64,000 bases of DNA. Origin: Salinibacterium sp. SWN167. GTDB taxonomy: Bacteria > Actinomycetota > Actinomycetes > Actinomycetales > Microbacteriaceae. Under the pieces are notes generated by a model. That model was given only the letters and a program-made list of their open reading frames with translations, did not search any database and was not told the DNA's origin. The stretch is taken from positions 868,001 to 932,000 of the forward strand of contig NZ_JADYWU010000001.1 of the NCBI RefSeq assembly GCF_015864665.1. The letters are read 5' to 3'. Shown piece after piece: positions 1 to 9,600 of the stretch (position 1 is its first letter; each line of letters starts with the position of its first letter). Both the position numbers and the translations under genes were made by a program.

Positions 1-420
1 GTTGACCTCGGTCTTGTCGAGATCCGTGACCTCGGTCGGGCCATCAAACGGTGTGCGCCCGCTCACGCTCGTGGGCTCGACTTCGGCGATCATGTCCCAG
101 TGCTCGATGAGCTTGGCATCGTCGTCGGTGTCGAAAATGTCGGCGGTCACATAGGTGAATTCGCCGTTGTTGAGCTTCTGGCGGGCCTGGATGAAGACGA
201 AGTGTCCATCTTCGAAGCCGCGAACGATCTCGATGTCGCGGAGGGGATTGCGGGTCGTGAAGTCTTCGAAGAATTCGATGAAACCTTCGCGGCCGTCGCG
301 CACGGGCGTGGAGTGCTGCGTGTAGCGCTGGCCCGCATAGTTGTTGATCGCGTCGACGTAGTTGCCGTCGCGGATACCTTCAAGATAGAGGCCCGTGACG
401 TTGTCGAGTCGTTGTCCCAT
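1..420 (-). CDS. SnoaL-like (NTF2 fold) protein, 3' end outside window
   Basis: The reading frame starts at ATG 420 and runs off the left edge, so 140 residues are visible and the C-terminus is missing. AGGAG lies about 6 bases upstream of the ATG. The protein has the small alpha+beta NTF2/SnoaL look, with the segments YTQHSTPVRDG and FIEFFEDF near residues 33-52. It resembles the predicted SnoaL-like aldol-condensation family; most members have no assigned substrate, so no reaction is claimed. It lies just upstream of, and transcribed away from, the AraC-type regulator that reads in the same direction, which may control it (inference). Confidence 0.78.
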   Translation of the reverse strand, partial: MGQRLDNVTGLYLEGIRDGNYVDAINNYAGQRYTQHSTPVRDGREGFIEFFEDFTTRNPLRDIEIVRGFEDGHFVFIQARQKLNNGEFTYVTADIFDTDDDAKLIEHWDMIAEVEPTSVSGRTPFDGPTEVTDLDKTEVN

Positions 421-512
421 GGAGTGCTCCTAGCGGCGAGGTGAGGGTGCGCTATTGCGTGCTTCAAGCCTCCCGTGCAGCGAGACGCGAGCACAGGTGC
501 GACCACGACTGC

Positions 513-1376
513 TTATGGTGCAAAGTGGACAAGGCCGCGCCGGAACTCTGCGGGCGACGTGCCGATCACGCGCTCAAAGAACTTTGTGAAGTTGGTGGGT
601 TCGCTGAAGCCGAGCGCCGTGGAGATGGATGCCACCGTGCCGTCGGTGTGCGCCAGCAATCGTTTCGCCTCGAGCATGAGCCGCTCATCCAGCAGCGCTT
701 TGGCGGTGAGGCCCGTGACGGTTTGGCAGGCGCGGCTCACGGTGCGCTCGGAATACCCGAGGCCCGTGACGTAGTCGCGAACGTTGCGGCTGAGGGTGAG
801 GTCACGTTCGAGGGCGGCGCGGAAGGCGAGGTAGGCGTGCGGGAGGGCGCCGCGGCCGGGCTCGCTGCTCGCTCGTTGATAGAGCGCGACGAGGGCGGCG
901 AACAACGCGGTGAGCAGGGTGACGGAGTGCTCGTCGGCTGTGAATCGCTGCTGTTCTCGCTCGATTGCGGCGACAAGGTCGAGGGCGGTGACGAGCGAGT
1001 TCTCGCCGAGGTCGGCGTGAGTGGGATCGCCGGGGAGCCACGCCGCGGCTTGTGAGGCAGCGGGCGATGCTACGACCACACTGGCGCTGAGATCGTTCTG
1101 GATGTGCCACTGCTGAACTTGGCCAGCCCGCACGAACAGCACGCGACCGGGATGCAGGGCGACCGTCTGAAAGTCGACGGTGTGGGAACCGCTGCCGCCG
1201 CGGATGACGATCATGAGGTCAAACGAGGGCCGCTGCGCTCGTTCGAAATAGCTCGGGCCCATTCGCTCCACGAGCGCCGTGTAGTCGAGCACCTCGACGG
1301 GAAGCGCGTGGCCGTGCTCGCTCGCGAAGTCGACCGGCAGTACGGTCTCGTCGCGCTCGTCGTCAATAGTGGCCAC
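513..1376 (-). CDS. AraC-family transcriptional regulator with N-terminal cupin-like domain
   Basis: A 287-residue cytoplasmic DNA-binding protein. Residues about 35-100 form a cupin-like sensor (DLMIVIRGGSGSH, PGRVLFVRAGQVQQWHI). The C-terminal ~100 residues carry two AraC helix-turn-helices, the second with the typical ALGFSEPTNFTKFFERV and GTSPAEFRR. The frame stays open further upstream but would then overlap the oxygenase gene by 70 bases. I chose GTG 1376 because a TACCAT -10 box lies exactly at -12 to -7, as in a leaderless message, and because it leaves a normal 50-base gap. The effector is unknown; plausible targets are the flanking SnoaL-like and oxygenase genes. Confidence 0.85.
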   Translation of the reverse strand: MATIDDERDETVLPVDFASEHGHALPVEVLDYTALVERMGPSYFERAQRPSFDLMIVIRGGSGSHTVDFQTVALHPGRVLFVRAGQVQQWHIQNDLSASVVVASPAASQAAAWLPGDPTHADLGENSLVTALDLVAAIEREQQRFTADEHSVTLLTALFAALVALYQRASSEPGRGALPHAYLAFRAALERDLTLSRNVRDYVTGLGYSERTVSRACQTVTGLTAKALLDERLMLEAKRLLAHTDGTVASISTALGFSEPTNFTKFFERVIGTSPAEFRRGLVHFAP

Positions 1377-1426
1377 ACGCTGATGGTAGCGGGCGGGAGT
1401 GGCGGGTGATCGTGACGCGGCGCCGG

Positions 1427-2200
1427 TCAGCCACCGCTCGCGAGCGATCGCCGGAATGACGCCAGATACCTCCGCTGCACCGCGAAGCGCACCCACCGCG
1501 GCAGGCGCGGGTACACCGCCCGCGTGACCCGCATGATCCGGGTGAAGCGTCTCGGGTGATGGGGGAGCGCATACGCCTCGCGCAGTTCAGCGCTCAGGAG
1601 CCCAGCGGTCAGCACCCGCACGAGCGGCATCGAGGCGCGCAACCACCAGGGTCCGCCGGTCGGATGTAGCAGCTGCTGGGCAACTCCGAGGCTCGCGTCC
1701 GTGACGCGCAACGAAGCCACGCTCTCGGTCCAGTACGCGGCGAAAGCCGCGCGGTCGGCGGGCCACAGCGCGTGCGGAACGCCGAGCGCGGTCGCGATCA
1801 CGGCGTAGTCAGCGAGCAAGCTCTCGGCATCTCCGTCGCGCAGCGGCCCGAAGACCAGCTCACGCACCCGCATCGCGGTGTCGTACAAAGTAGCGGCGAC
1901 CCACAACTGCAGCTGCGGATCACGGGCGTCATAACTGTCTGCCCGCACCGGGCGGTGAGCCGCGCCCACGCGCCGGGCGACCTCGGCAGCCTCGGCCGGG
2001 GTGCCATACACGGTGACGTAGAGATAGGTGAGGGTCCCGTTGAGGCGATCCAAGGGGCGCCGCGCAAAGTCGCTGTGCTCGGCGACCGCCTGCCCCACAG
2101 CGGGGTGCGCGATTTGCAACAGGATGGCCGCCCCGCCGCCAGCCAGCAGAGCGACGTCGGCAGAGACATCCGCAATTCTGAGAGGGGCGGATGCGGGCAT
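1427..2200 (-). CDS. Oxygenase MpaB-family protein (DUF2236)
   Basis: A 257-residue protein with the conserved pieces of the MpaB/DUF2236 family, which includes rubber oxygenase Lcp-type heme enzymes: LLQIAHPAVGQAVAEHSDF (27-45), AAHRPV (80-85), LQLWVAATLYDT (97-108) and a C-terminal HHPRRFTR. The conserved histidines at 32 and 82 are candidates for heme ligation or catalysis by family analogy. The substrate of this subgroup is not established. ATG 2200 has no Shine-Dalgarno sequence but TAAACT lies at -12 to -7, suggesting a leaderless message. The AraC gene follows 50 bases downstream on the same strand. It is divergent from sucC. Confidence 0.85.
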   Translation of the reverse strand: MPASAPLRIADVSADVALLAGGGAAILLQIAHPAVGQAVAEHSDFARRPLDRLNGTLTYLYVTVYGTPAEAAEVARRVGAAHRPVRADSYDARDPQLQLWVAATLYDTAMRVRELVFGPLRDGDAESLLADYAVIATALGVPHALWPADRAAFAAYWTESVASLRVTDASLGVAQQLLHPTGGPWWLRASMPLVRVLTAGLLSAELREAYALPHHPRRFTRIMRVTRAVYPRLPRWVRFAVQRRYLASFRRSLASGG

Positions 2201-2389
2201 GAAGCCAGTTTAGGAGTGTGCAAACACAAGATTTGCTGATCTTTCGCCCTGTACAGCCCGCTATCGGAAAACGCACAACGTTAGGCACGGTAAGGTTTTC
2301 TATTGGCGCGCGACTCATGGAGCCGACCAATTTGGCACCGATTCGCCGCCTTCCCCACTCACCATTACGCGCGGATTGGAATGAGCAGC

Positions 2390-3559
2390 GTGGATCTATA
2401 TGAGTACCAAGCCAGGGACGTATTTGAGTCGTATGGCGTACCAGTACTTGCCGGCCTGATTGCCGACACCCCAGAAGAAGCCAAAGCAGCAGCCGAGAAA
2501 ATCGGTGGAACTGTCGTTGTCAAGGCTCAGGTCAAGACCGGCGGTCGCGGCAAAGCAGGTGGAGTCAAGGTTGTTCACAACGCCGACGACGCCTACGCCG
2601 CAGCCGAGCAGATTCTTGGTCTCGACATCAACGGCCACACGGTCAAGCGAGTAATGATTGCTGCCGGTGCTCGCATCGCGCAGGAGTTCTACTTCTCCGT
2701 GCTGCTCGACCGAGCAAACCGCTCCTACCTTTCGCTGTGCAGCGTTGAAGGTGGGGTGGAAATCGAGGTGCTTGCTGTTGAGCGCCCCGAAGCTCTCGCC
2801 AAGATCGAGGTCAACCCGCTCACGGGTATCGACCTCGCCAAGGCCACCGAAATCGCGACCGCTGCCGGATTCTCCGCAGAGCTCGTCGAAAAGGTTGCCC
2901 CTGTCTTCGTCAAGCTCTACGACGTGTACAAGGGCGAAGACGCCACTCTCGTTGAGGTCAACCCTCTCGTGATCACCGAAGACGGCGACATTGTTGCCCT
3001 CGACGGCAAGGTCTCGATCGACGAGAACGCAGACTTCCGTCACCCCTCGCACGCCGAGCTCGAAGATGCCGACGCTGCTGACCCCCTCGAGGCGAAGGCT
3101 AAGGCCAACGGCCTCAACTACGTCAAGCTCGACGGTGAAGTGGGTGTCATCGGTAACGGTGCCGGCCTCGTCATGTCGACGCTGGATGTTGTTGCCTACG
3201 CTGGCGAAAACCACGGCAACGTGAAGCCCGCCAACTTCCTCGACATCGGTGGCGGAGCATCCGCTGCTGTCATGGCCGCCGGCCTCGACGTCATTCTCAA
3301 CGACCCTCAGGTCAAGAGCGTGTTCGTCAACGTCTTCGGTGGAATCACCGCGTGTGACGCTGTTGCTCACGGAATCGTGGGTGCGCTCGCCGAGCTCGGT
3401 GACTCCGCCAACAAGCCTCTCGTTGTTCGTCTCGACGGCAACAAGGTCGAGGAGGGTCGCGCGATTCTTGCTGAAGCGAACCACCCCCTCGTGACGCTAG
3501 CCGCCTCTATGGACGAGGGCGCCGACAAGGCTGCCGAACTCGCCAACGCCGCGAAGTAA
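2390..3559 (+). CDS. sucC: Succinyl-CoA synthetase (ADP-forming) beta subunit
   Basis: TCA-cycle enzyme; with SucD it interconverts succinyl-CoA and succinate coupled to nucleotide phosphorylation. The ATP-grasp N-terminal half shows [18 protein letters not shown], and the C-terminal half has the CoA-ligase segment [20 protein letters not shown] chose GTG 2390, giving 389 residues and the family start [21 protein letters not shown], with GGA nine bases upstream; ATG 2381 in the same frame is the alternative. The 190-base gap to the divergent oxygenase gene holds a TAAGGT (2291-2296) that could be the -10 box. sucD follows after 10 bases, so the two form an operon. Confidence 0.95.
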   Translation: MDLYEYQARDVFESYGVPVLAGLIADTPEEAKAAAEKIGGTVVVKAQVKTGGRGKAGGVKVVHNADDAYAAAEQILGLDINGHTVKRVMIAAGARIAQEFYFSVLLDRANRSYLSLCSVEGGVEIEVLAVERPEALAKIEVNPLTGIDLAKATEIATAAGFSAELVEKVAPVFVKLYDVYKGEDATLVEVNPLVITEDGDIVALDGKVSIDENADFRHPSHAELEDADAADPLEAKAKANGLNYVKLDGEVGVIGNGAGLVMSTLDVVAYAGENHGNVKPANFLDIGGGASAAVMAAGLDVILNDPQVKSVFVNVFGGITACDAVAHGIVGALAELGDSANKPLVVRLDGNKVEEGRAILAEANHPLVTLAASMDEGADKAAELANAAK

Positions 3560-3569
3560 GGAACCGAGC

Positions 3570-4457
3570 ATGTCAATTTTCCTCAACAAGGACTCCAAAG
3601 TCATCGTTCAGGGCATCACCGGCGGTGAGGGCACCAAGCACACCGCCCTCATGCTCGCTGCTGGCACCCAGGTCGTTGGCGGTGTCAACGCCCGCAAGGC
3701 TGGCACCACCGTCACCCACGGCGACGTTGAGCTGCCCGTATTCGGCACTGTTGCTGAAGCCATGGAAAAGACGGGGGCGGATGTTTCGATCGCTTTCGTT
3801 CCTCCGGCCTTCACCAAGGATGCCGTTATCGAAGCCATCGACGCTGAGATGCCGCTGCTCGTCATCATCACCGAGGGTGTTCCCGTCGGCGACTCTGCCG
3901 AGTTCTGGGCTTACGCCCAGGAGAAGGGCAACAAGACCCGCATCATTGGTCCGAACTGCCCCGGCATCATCACGCCCGGTGAAGCACTCGTCGGTATCAC
4001 GCCCGCGAACATCACCGGCAAGGGCCCGATCGGTCTCGTTTCCAAGTCGGGAACGCTCACGTACCAGATGATGTACGAACTCCGTGACCTCGGATTCTCG
4101 ACCGCAATCGGCATCGGTGGCGACCCCATCATCGGCACGACGCACATCGACGCTCTCGCAGCGTTCGAGGCGGACCCCGAGACCAAGGCAATCGTCATGA
4201 TCGGTGAGATCGGTGGAGACGCTGAAGAGCGTGCCGCCGACTACATCAAGGCCAACGTCACGAAGCCCGTTGTGGGCTACGTTGCTGGTTTCACGGCTCC
4301 CGAGGGTAAGACCATGGGTCACGCCGGTGCGATCGTTTCTGGCTCAGCCGGAACCGCTCAGGCCAAGAAGGAAGCACTTGAAGCTGCAGGTGTGAAGGTC
4401 GGCAAGACGCCGTCTGAAGCAGCCAAGCTCATGCGCGAAATTCTCGAAACTCTGTAG
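3570..4457 (+). CDS. sucD: Succinyl-CoA synthetase alpha subunit
   Basis: A 295-residue partner of SucC. The N-terminal CoA-binding Rossmann domain contains [15 protein letters not shown]. The phosphohistidine that carries phosphate between the subunits is His251 in [22 protein letters not shown] and SKSGTLTYQ are intact family motifs. A rho-independent terminator hairpin begins 19 bases past the stop codon and closes the two-gene operon. Length is normal for the family and nothing looks unusual. Confidence 0.97.
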   Translation: MSIFLNKDSKVIVQGITGGEGTKHTALMLAAGTQVVGGVNARKAGTTVTHGDVELPVFGTVAEAMEKTGADVSIAFVPPAFTKDAVIEAIDAEMPLLVIITEGVPVGDSAEFWAYAQEKGNKTRIIGPNCPGIITPGEALVGITPANITGKGPIGLVSKSGTLTYQMMYELRDLGFSTAIGIGGDPIIGTTHIDALAAFEADPETKAIVMIGEIGGDAEERAADYIKANVTKPVVGYVAGFTAPEGKTMGHAGAIVSGSAGTAQAKKEALEAAGVKVGKTPSEAAKLMREILETL

Positions 4458-4475
4458 CTAACGCTTTCGCTACTC

Positions 4476-4510
4476 CAAGCGCCGCTCGTCTTTGTGACGA
4501 GCGGCGCTTG
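4476..4510. terminator. Bidirectional intrinsic terminator between sucD and the convergent small gene
   Basis: A perfect 15-base inverted repeat (arms 4476-4490 and 4496-4510) around a TTTGT loop, followed by a T-rich stretch on the plus strand. It sits immediately after sucD and abuts the 3' end of the convergent gene, so it could serve both. Confidence 0.85.
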
Positions 4511-4515
4511 TTTCG

Positions 4516-4770
4516 TTATTGAGGGACTTCGGATGATGGTGCCGACGGGGCTTTTCTCATTGCGAAACCGACTGACAGCACGACGCTCTGCGCGAAGCTC
4601 AAGGTCAGGACAGCGATGCCCGAGTACGCCGCTACGTAATAGCTCGACGGGGTACCGATCGCACCAAGCAATGGCTCTTCGTAGAACCAGATTGTTTGCC
4701 CGGCAAACACGCCCAGCACCGCGATCAAGGCTGTCACTAGCCACGATGAAATCAAAAAATAGACTCTCAT
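4516..4770 (-). CDS. Small two-helix membrane protein, unknown function
   Basis: An 84-residue protein with two hydrophobic helices (about 4-26 and 42-66) and a short charged, serine/proline-rich tail. ATG 4770 was chosen because a very strong GGAGGAG lies 3 to 9 bases upstream; an in-frame earlier start at 4818 has no such site. I do not recognise a family. It resembles many orphan actinobacterial membrane proteins and shares a terminator region with the convergent sucCD operon. Confidence 0.65.
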   Translation of the reverse strand: MRVYFLISSWLVTALIAVLGVFAGQTIWFYEEPLLGAIGTPSSYYVAAYSGIAVLTLSFAQSVVLSVGFAMRKAPSAPSSEVPQ

Positions 4771-4887
4771 GCGCTCCTCCGCTGGGTTCTTCGTGCGGAT
4801 CAGTCGGCCTGCGTTCAACTAGCGTCACGCTTGCGGATGACCAATATTCACCCTAAGTGATTTTGACTCAGTAGTCGACGGTTCGCA

Positions 4888-5775
4888 TCAGGCGTGCGGC
4901 GCGGGATCGAGCTCGGGGGCGGCATCGGCCGGCGCGCGAGTGCCGCTGCGTTGCGCCGCTGCTCCCGCGAGCACAACGAGGCCGATTCCGATCCACTGCA
5001 CGAAGGATGGAATCTGGTGCAGCACGATCAGGCCGATGAGTACTCCGAAGGCTGGTTCGAGGGACATGAGCGTTCCGAACGCGGTGTGGGTCATCCGGCG
5101 TAGCGCGAGCAGTTCAAGCACGAAAGGCACGACGGGGGAGAGCAGGGCAAGGCCGAGTGCGATGGGCAGCACGCGCCAGTCGAAGTCGGGGATGACCTGG
5201 GGCGCTCCCACGAAGGTGGTGATGAAGGCGGCGATGGGGATCGTCATCGCGAGTGAGCTGATTCCTGTGAAACGATCGCCGACCTTTTGGGTGAGCAGAA
5301 TGTAGGTTCCCCAGCCGACTCCGGCGAGCAGCGCGAGACCGACGCCGATGAGATTCGTTTCGCCCTCCCACGGTTCGGTGAGCAGCACAACGCCGACCAG
5401 CGCCAAGGCGGGCCAGGCGAGCATCCGGGAACTGCCGCTTCGAATCGCGGCCACCGCGAGCGGCCCCAAGAACTCGATGGCCACGGCCGTGCCGAGCGGA
5501 ATGTGTTCGAGCGCTGACAAAAAAGAGACAGACATGACCGCGCTGGCGACACCCAGCCCGAGAAGGGGCCCGACATCCTGACGGCGGATGCGACGCACCT
5601 GCGGCCGGGCAACGATCAAGAAGATGAGGCCGCCGAGCGCCAGCCGCAACCACGCGGTTCCGCTGGCGCCAACTTGCTCGATGAGCCCCACCGAAAAGGC
5701 TGAGCTCAACTGGATCATCATCATGGCGGCCACCGCCATCGACCACGCGGGGAGCGGCTCGCGCGCGCTACGCAT
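4888..5775 (-). CDS. EamA/DMT-family transporter, RhtA-like exporter
   Basis: A 295-residue, ten-helix protein of the drug/metabolite transporter superfamily with two EamA repeats. It matches threonine/homoserine exporter RhtA in the N-terminal repeat (GASGTAWLRLALGGLIFL and IPLGTAVAIEFLGPLAVA). Likely role is export of an amino acid or related metabolite; the substrate is inferred only from family. Its ATG at 5775 overlaps the end of the XRE-cupin regulator by 8 bases, so the two are translationally coupled and probably functionally linked. Confidence 0.88.
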   Translation of the reverse strand: MRSAREPLPAWSMAVAAMMMIQLSSAFSVGLIEQVGASGTAWLRLALGGLIFLIVARPQVRRIRRQDVGPLLGLGVASAVMSVSFLSALEHIPLGTAVAIEFLGPLAVAAIRSGSSRMLAWPALALVGVVLLTEPWEGETNLIGVGLALLAGVGWGTYILLTQKVGDRFTGISSLAMTIPIAAFITTFVGAPQVIPDFDWRVLPIALGLALLSPVVPFVLELLALRRMTHTAFGTLMSLEPAFGVLIGLIVLHQIPSFVQWIGIGLVVLAGAAAQRSGTRAPADAAPELDPAPHA

Positions 5776-6373
5776 GGGAGTGATCCGCTCGGGATGACGC
5801 GCCGATACCCGGTTCGAGCACGGACAAAATGAAGCGGGCGGGCTTGCTGCTCGTGTTTTCGTAGGCGTGCTCTTGGTCGCCGGCGAATGCCATCGAATCA
5901 CCCGGGCCGAGCACAAACGTCTCGGCGGCCACGGTTATTGTGATTTCGCCCTCGAGCAGGTGCAGCAGTTCTTGAGTGCCCGCACTGTGCGGTTCGCTCG
6001 ACTGCGATTCGCCGGGCATGAAGGTCCACTCCCACAATTCCAGAGCTTCGGGGATGTTGCTGGAGGCCAGCAGGATGCCGCGGCCGCCGTTCTCTCCCGT
6101 CCAGAGGGTTGCGCCAGCACACGAGCGCGTTACCGTCGCCTTCTGGGCTGTGGGCGGCTCCACGAGGGCGGGCAAGCTCACGCCGAGGGCTTCGCTGAGG
6201 CGAAGCAGGGTGCCGACGCTGGGGTTCGCTGCGCCCTGCTCAACATTGACCAGCATCCGGCGGCTTACTCCCGCTTTCTCGGCGAGCTGGTCGAGTGTCA
6301 GCGTGCGCGCGTGGCGCTCGTTCTTGACGCGGGTGCCGATCGTGCGTGCAAGGAGCTCGGTGGGTTCATCCAT
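5768..6373 (-). CDS. XRE-family regulator with C-terminal cupin domain
   Basis: A 201-residue regulator. Residues about 10-65 are a Cro/C1-type helix-turn-helix (LTLDQLAEKAGVSRRMLVNVEQG), and residues about 120-195 a cupin with GPGDSMAFAGDQEHAYEN. This architecture is common in regulators of amino-acid or polyamine metabolism that sense a small ligand in the cupin. ATG 6373 was chosen because a TATGCT -10 box lies at -12 to -7, as in a leaderless transcript, and because overlapping inverted repeats cover that box. It is first in a two-gene operon with the RhtA-like exporter, so a ligand-responsive export switch is a reasonable inference. Confidence 0.88.
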   Translation of the reverse strand: MDEPTELLARTIGTRVKNERHARTLTLDQLAEKAGVSRRMLVNVEQGAANPSVGTLLRLSEALGVSLPALVEPPTAQKATVTRSCAGATLWTGENGGRGILLASSNIPEALELWEWTFMPGESQSSEPHSAGTQELLHLLEGEITITVAAETFVLGPGDSMAFAGDQEHAYENTSSKPARFILSVLEPGIGASSRADHSHA

Positions 6374-6375
6374 AG

Positions 6376-6401
6376 GTGCAGCATACTGCACTAATAGTGC
6401 A
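6376..6401. promoter_or_regulatory. Overlapping inverted repeats at the XRE-cupin promoter (autoregulatory operator candidate)
   Basis: Two palindromes share bases: GTGCAG-N4-CTGCAC (6376-6391) and TGCACTA-N-TAGTGCA (6387-6401). Both contain TGCA. The first covers the TATGCT -10 box of the leaderless regulator gene, so protein bound here would block its transcription. Confidence 0.6.
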
Positions 6402-6500
6402 TTGCTGAAGGGGCCGAGTCTCGACGCCGAGATGCCACCTAGGCAGTCCCCCAAAGAGCGGACAATAAGTCACGTTAAGGTAACGCTGATCGATGAAGAC

Positions 6501-6586
6501 CCCCTGAAGAGGGGTAGAACGTGCATATAGTGGCTCGTGGTGCGTGCCCGACCACCAGCTTTGCAAACACGCTCTGATCAGCGTGT
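6501..6586 (+). promoter_or_regulatory. Subtilase upstream region: candidate promoter and inverted repeats
   Basis: A TATAGT hexamer at 6526-6531 could be a -10 box, though no good -35 precedes it. Just upstream is the hairpin CCCCT-GAAG-AGGGG (6501-6514). Downstream, inside the presumed leader, is the palindrome ACACGCT-N6-AGCGTGT (6567-6586). The binding protein is unknown. Confidence 0.35.
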
Positions 6587-6632
6587 GTACGTCACATAGG
6601 CAAGTCCCATTCACAGAAGAATAGGAACATTC

Positions 6633-9600
6633 GTGAGCATTCGAAGAGTCATATCGGTAGTGGCGGCGACAACTCTTGTCGCCACTTCCCTGGTTACCGG
6701 CGCCGCACTCGGCGCCACAGCTGCACCAGCATCCATTGGTGGCGGCGGCCAAACTGAATTCACCCCGGGACGTTACATCGTCACCATGGTGGATCAGGCT
6801 GCTGCAACCTACGACGGTGGTGTACGCGGTTTTGACGCAACAACCCCACCCGATGGCGAGCAGCTCGACACTCGCCGCCAAGTAGTGCAGGACTACACCG
6901 AGTATTTGGAAGAGAAGCAAGACGATGTCGCGGCATCCGTCGGAGCTGACATCGATTATTCGTACACGCTTGCGACCAACGGCTTCGCAGCCGACTTGAC
7001 CGCGGCCCAAGCAGTTGAGCTTTCGGCCAACAAGCTCGTTGCCTCGATCGTTCCGGATGAGCTGAAGAAGATCACCGCAGCGCAGCGGTCAACAGAATTC
7101 CTTGGCCTTGAAGGCGCCGACGGACTCTGGGCCGCAACCGGCGGAGCAGAGACTGCCGGCGAGGGAATCGTTGTCGGTGTCCTTGACACCGGCTTCGCTC
7201 CGGAGAACCCGGCCTTCGCTGGTGACGCTCTCGGCAGCACGCCGGGTGCCGAACCCTACCGCGATGGTGACTCCATCGTCTTCGAGAAGTCAGACGGTCA
7301 AACCTTCACGGGTGTCTGCACCGAGGGCGACCAGTTCACCGCCGAGGACTGCACGACCAAGGTCATCAGCGCTCGCTACTTCGTTGACGGCTTCGGTGCC
7401 GGCAATCTCGGCGACGCGAGCGTTGGCGAGTACGTCTCGCCGCGCGACGGCGACGGTCACGGCTCGCACACCGCGAGCACGGCAGCCGGAAACCTCGAAG
7501 TCGACGCCAACGTCGGTGGCAACGCTCTCGGGTACTTCTCCGGAGTTGCTCCCGCTGCCAAGATCGCGGCCTACAAGGTGTGCTGGAGCGGACCGGACCC
7601 TGTCGACACGACAGACGACGGTTGTGCATCCACTGACCTTCTCGCCGCGATCGACCAGGCTGTCGCTGACGGTGTTGACGTGATCAACTACTCGATCGGT
7701 GGAGGCGCTGCTTCCAGCACCGTTTCGCCGACCGACCAGGCCTTCCTCGGTGCCGCTGCAGCCGGCGTTTTCGTCGCTGCCTCTGCCGGAAACTCTGGCC
7801 CCGATGCGTCAACGCTCGACAACGCTGCACCGTGGATTACCACGGTCGCCGCCAGCACCATCCCGAACTACGAAGCGACTGTCACTCTCGGTGACGGCCA
7901 AGAGTTCGCCGGTGCATCGATCACAGTCGACCTCGACCCTGCTGCAGAACCGCTGACGGGTGAGCTCGTCTACGCGGCGGATGTCGCCCTCGAGGGCGCA
8001 GTTGACCCCGACCTGTGCCTCGCTGACACTCTCGACCCGGCTCTCGTTGACGGCAAGATCGTGGTCTGTGACCGCGGAGTCATCGCTCGCGTCGACAAGT
8101 CGGCCGAGGTTGCGCGCGCTGGCGGTATCGGTGCGGTTCTTGTGAACGTGACGCCGAGTTCGACCGACCTCGACACCCACGTGATTCCGACCATCCACTT
8201 GGATGCTCAGTACCGCGATGCTGTCCTTGCGTATGCAGCGACCGAAGGTGCGACCGCGACCTTCACGCCCGGCAACGAAACCGCGTACCAGCCGCCGACA
8301 CCTCAGGTCGCTGGCTTCTCCTCGCGTGGTCCCGTTGAAGCTGACGGCAGCGACATCATCAAGCCCGACATTTCGGCACCCGGCGTGGGAATCCTCGCCG
8401 CCAGTGCCAATGCTGAAGGAGCCGAGCCCACGTTCGCGCTGCTCTCGGGCACCTCGATGTCATCGCCGCACATTGCTGGTCTCGCCGCGCTCTACCTCGG
8501 GGAGCGCCCCAACGCGACTCCCGCTGAGATCAAGTCGGCGTTCATGACAACCGCGTACGACACCGTGGATGGCGACGGAAACCCCGTCACCGATCCCTTC
8601 ACACAGGGCTCCGGTCACGTTGACCCCACCAAGTTCTTTGAACCTGGCCTGCTCTACCTGAACGGCATCGGCGATTGGCTGTCCTACATTGAGGGCGCTG
8701 GTTACGACGTGCTCGACCCCGCGGTCGAAGCAATCGATCCCAGCAATCTCAACCTGGCATCCATCGGTATCGGTTCGCTGACGGCAGCCGAGACGATTAC
8801 TCGCACCGTGACCTCCACTCAGGCGGGCACATTCGAGGCATCCATCTCGGTTCCGGGAATCGACGCCACGGTCTCGCCCTCAACGCTGACCTTTGGCGCT
8901 GCCGGCGAGACACAGAGTTACGAAGTGACGATTAGCCGAACGGATGCTCCGCTCGACCAGTTCACCACCGGAGCTCTCACGTGGACCAGTGGCGACACCG
9001 TCGTGCACAGCCCCATCGCCGTGCGCCCCGTCACCATCCTCGCGCCGGATACGGCAAGCGGAACCGGAACCTACGGCGCCGTTGAAGTAACGGTCACGCC
9101 CGGCGGAACCGGCGACATCCCGCTGACCTCGACCGGCCTCACCGCTGGAGTCTTCTACGAAGACCCCACTGGCACCGAAACCGAGCACTCGGGTTCTGGT
9201 GTGAGCGGAGACGAGTTTGAGTACGCAGCAACCGTGCCCGAGGGCACAACGTATGCGCGCTTCGATCTCGACTCGATCGATGACACCGCCGACCTCGACC
9301 TGATCGTGTACCTGCTCGATGGCAGTGGCACTCCGATCGCCGGGTGGCAGTCAGCCACGGGAGCCGCCGATGAGCGCGTCAACCTTGCTGATCCGACACC
9401 GGGTGACTACCTCGTGATCGCGTCGGTGTATGCCGCGAACCCGTCGACCGCGTTCGACGTGCGCACCTTCGCCGTCGTGCCTGGCGCGGGAGAGCCCCTC
9501 GGATTGGACCCCGAAGTTCTCCCGGGTGTGCAGGGTGAAGCAGTGAGCTACACCGCATCGTGGGAAGGCCTGGCTCCCTTCACGAACTACCTGGGGCTCG

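Noticed and set aside
2396-3484. A 362-codon open frame on the minus strand across sucC
   Set aside because: It lies entirely under sucC, has no homology-like motifs and an acidic repetitive composition, and arises from the codon bias of the sense gene.
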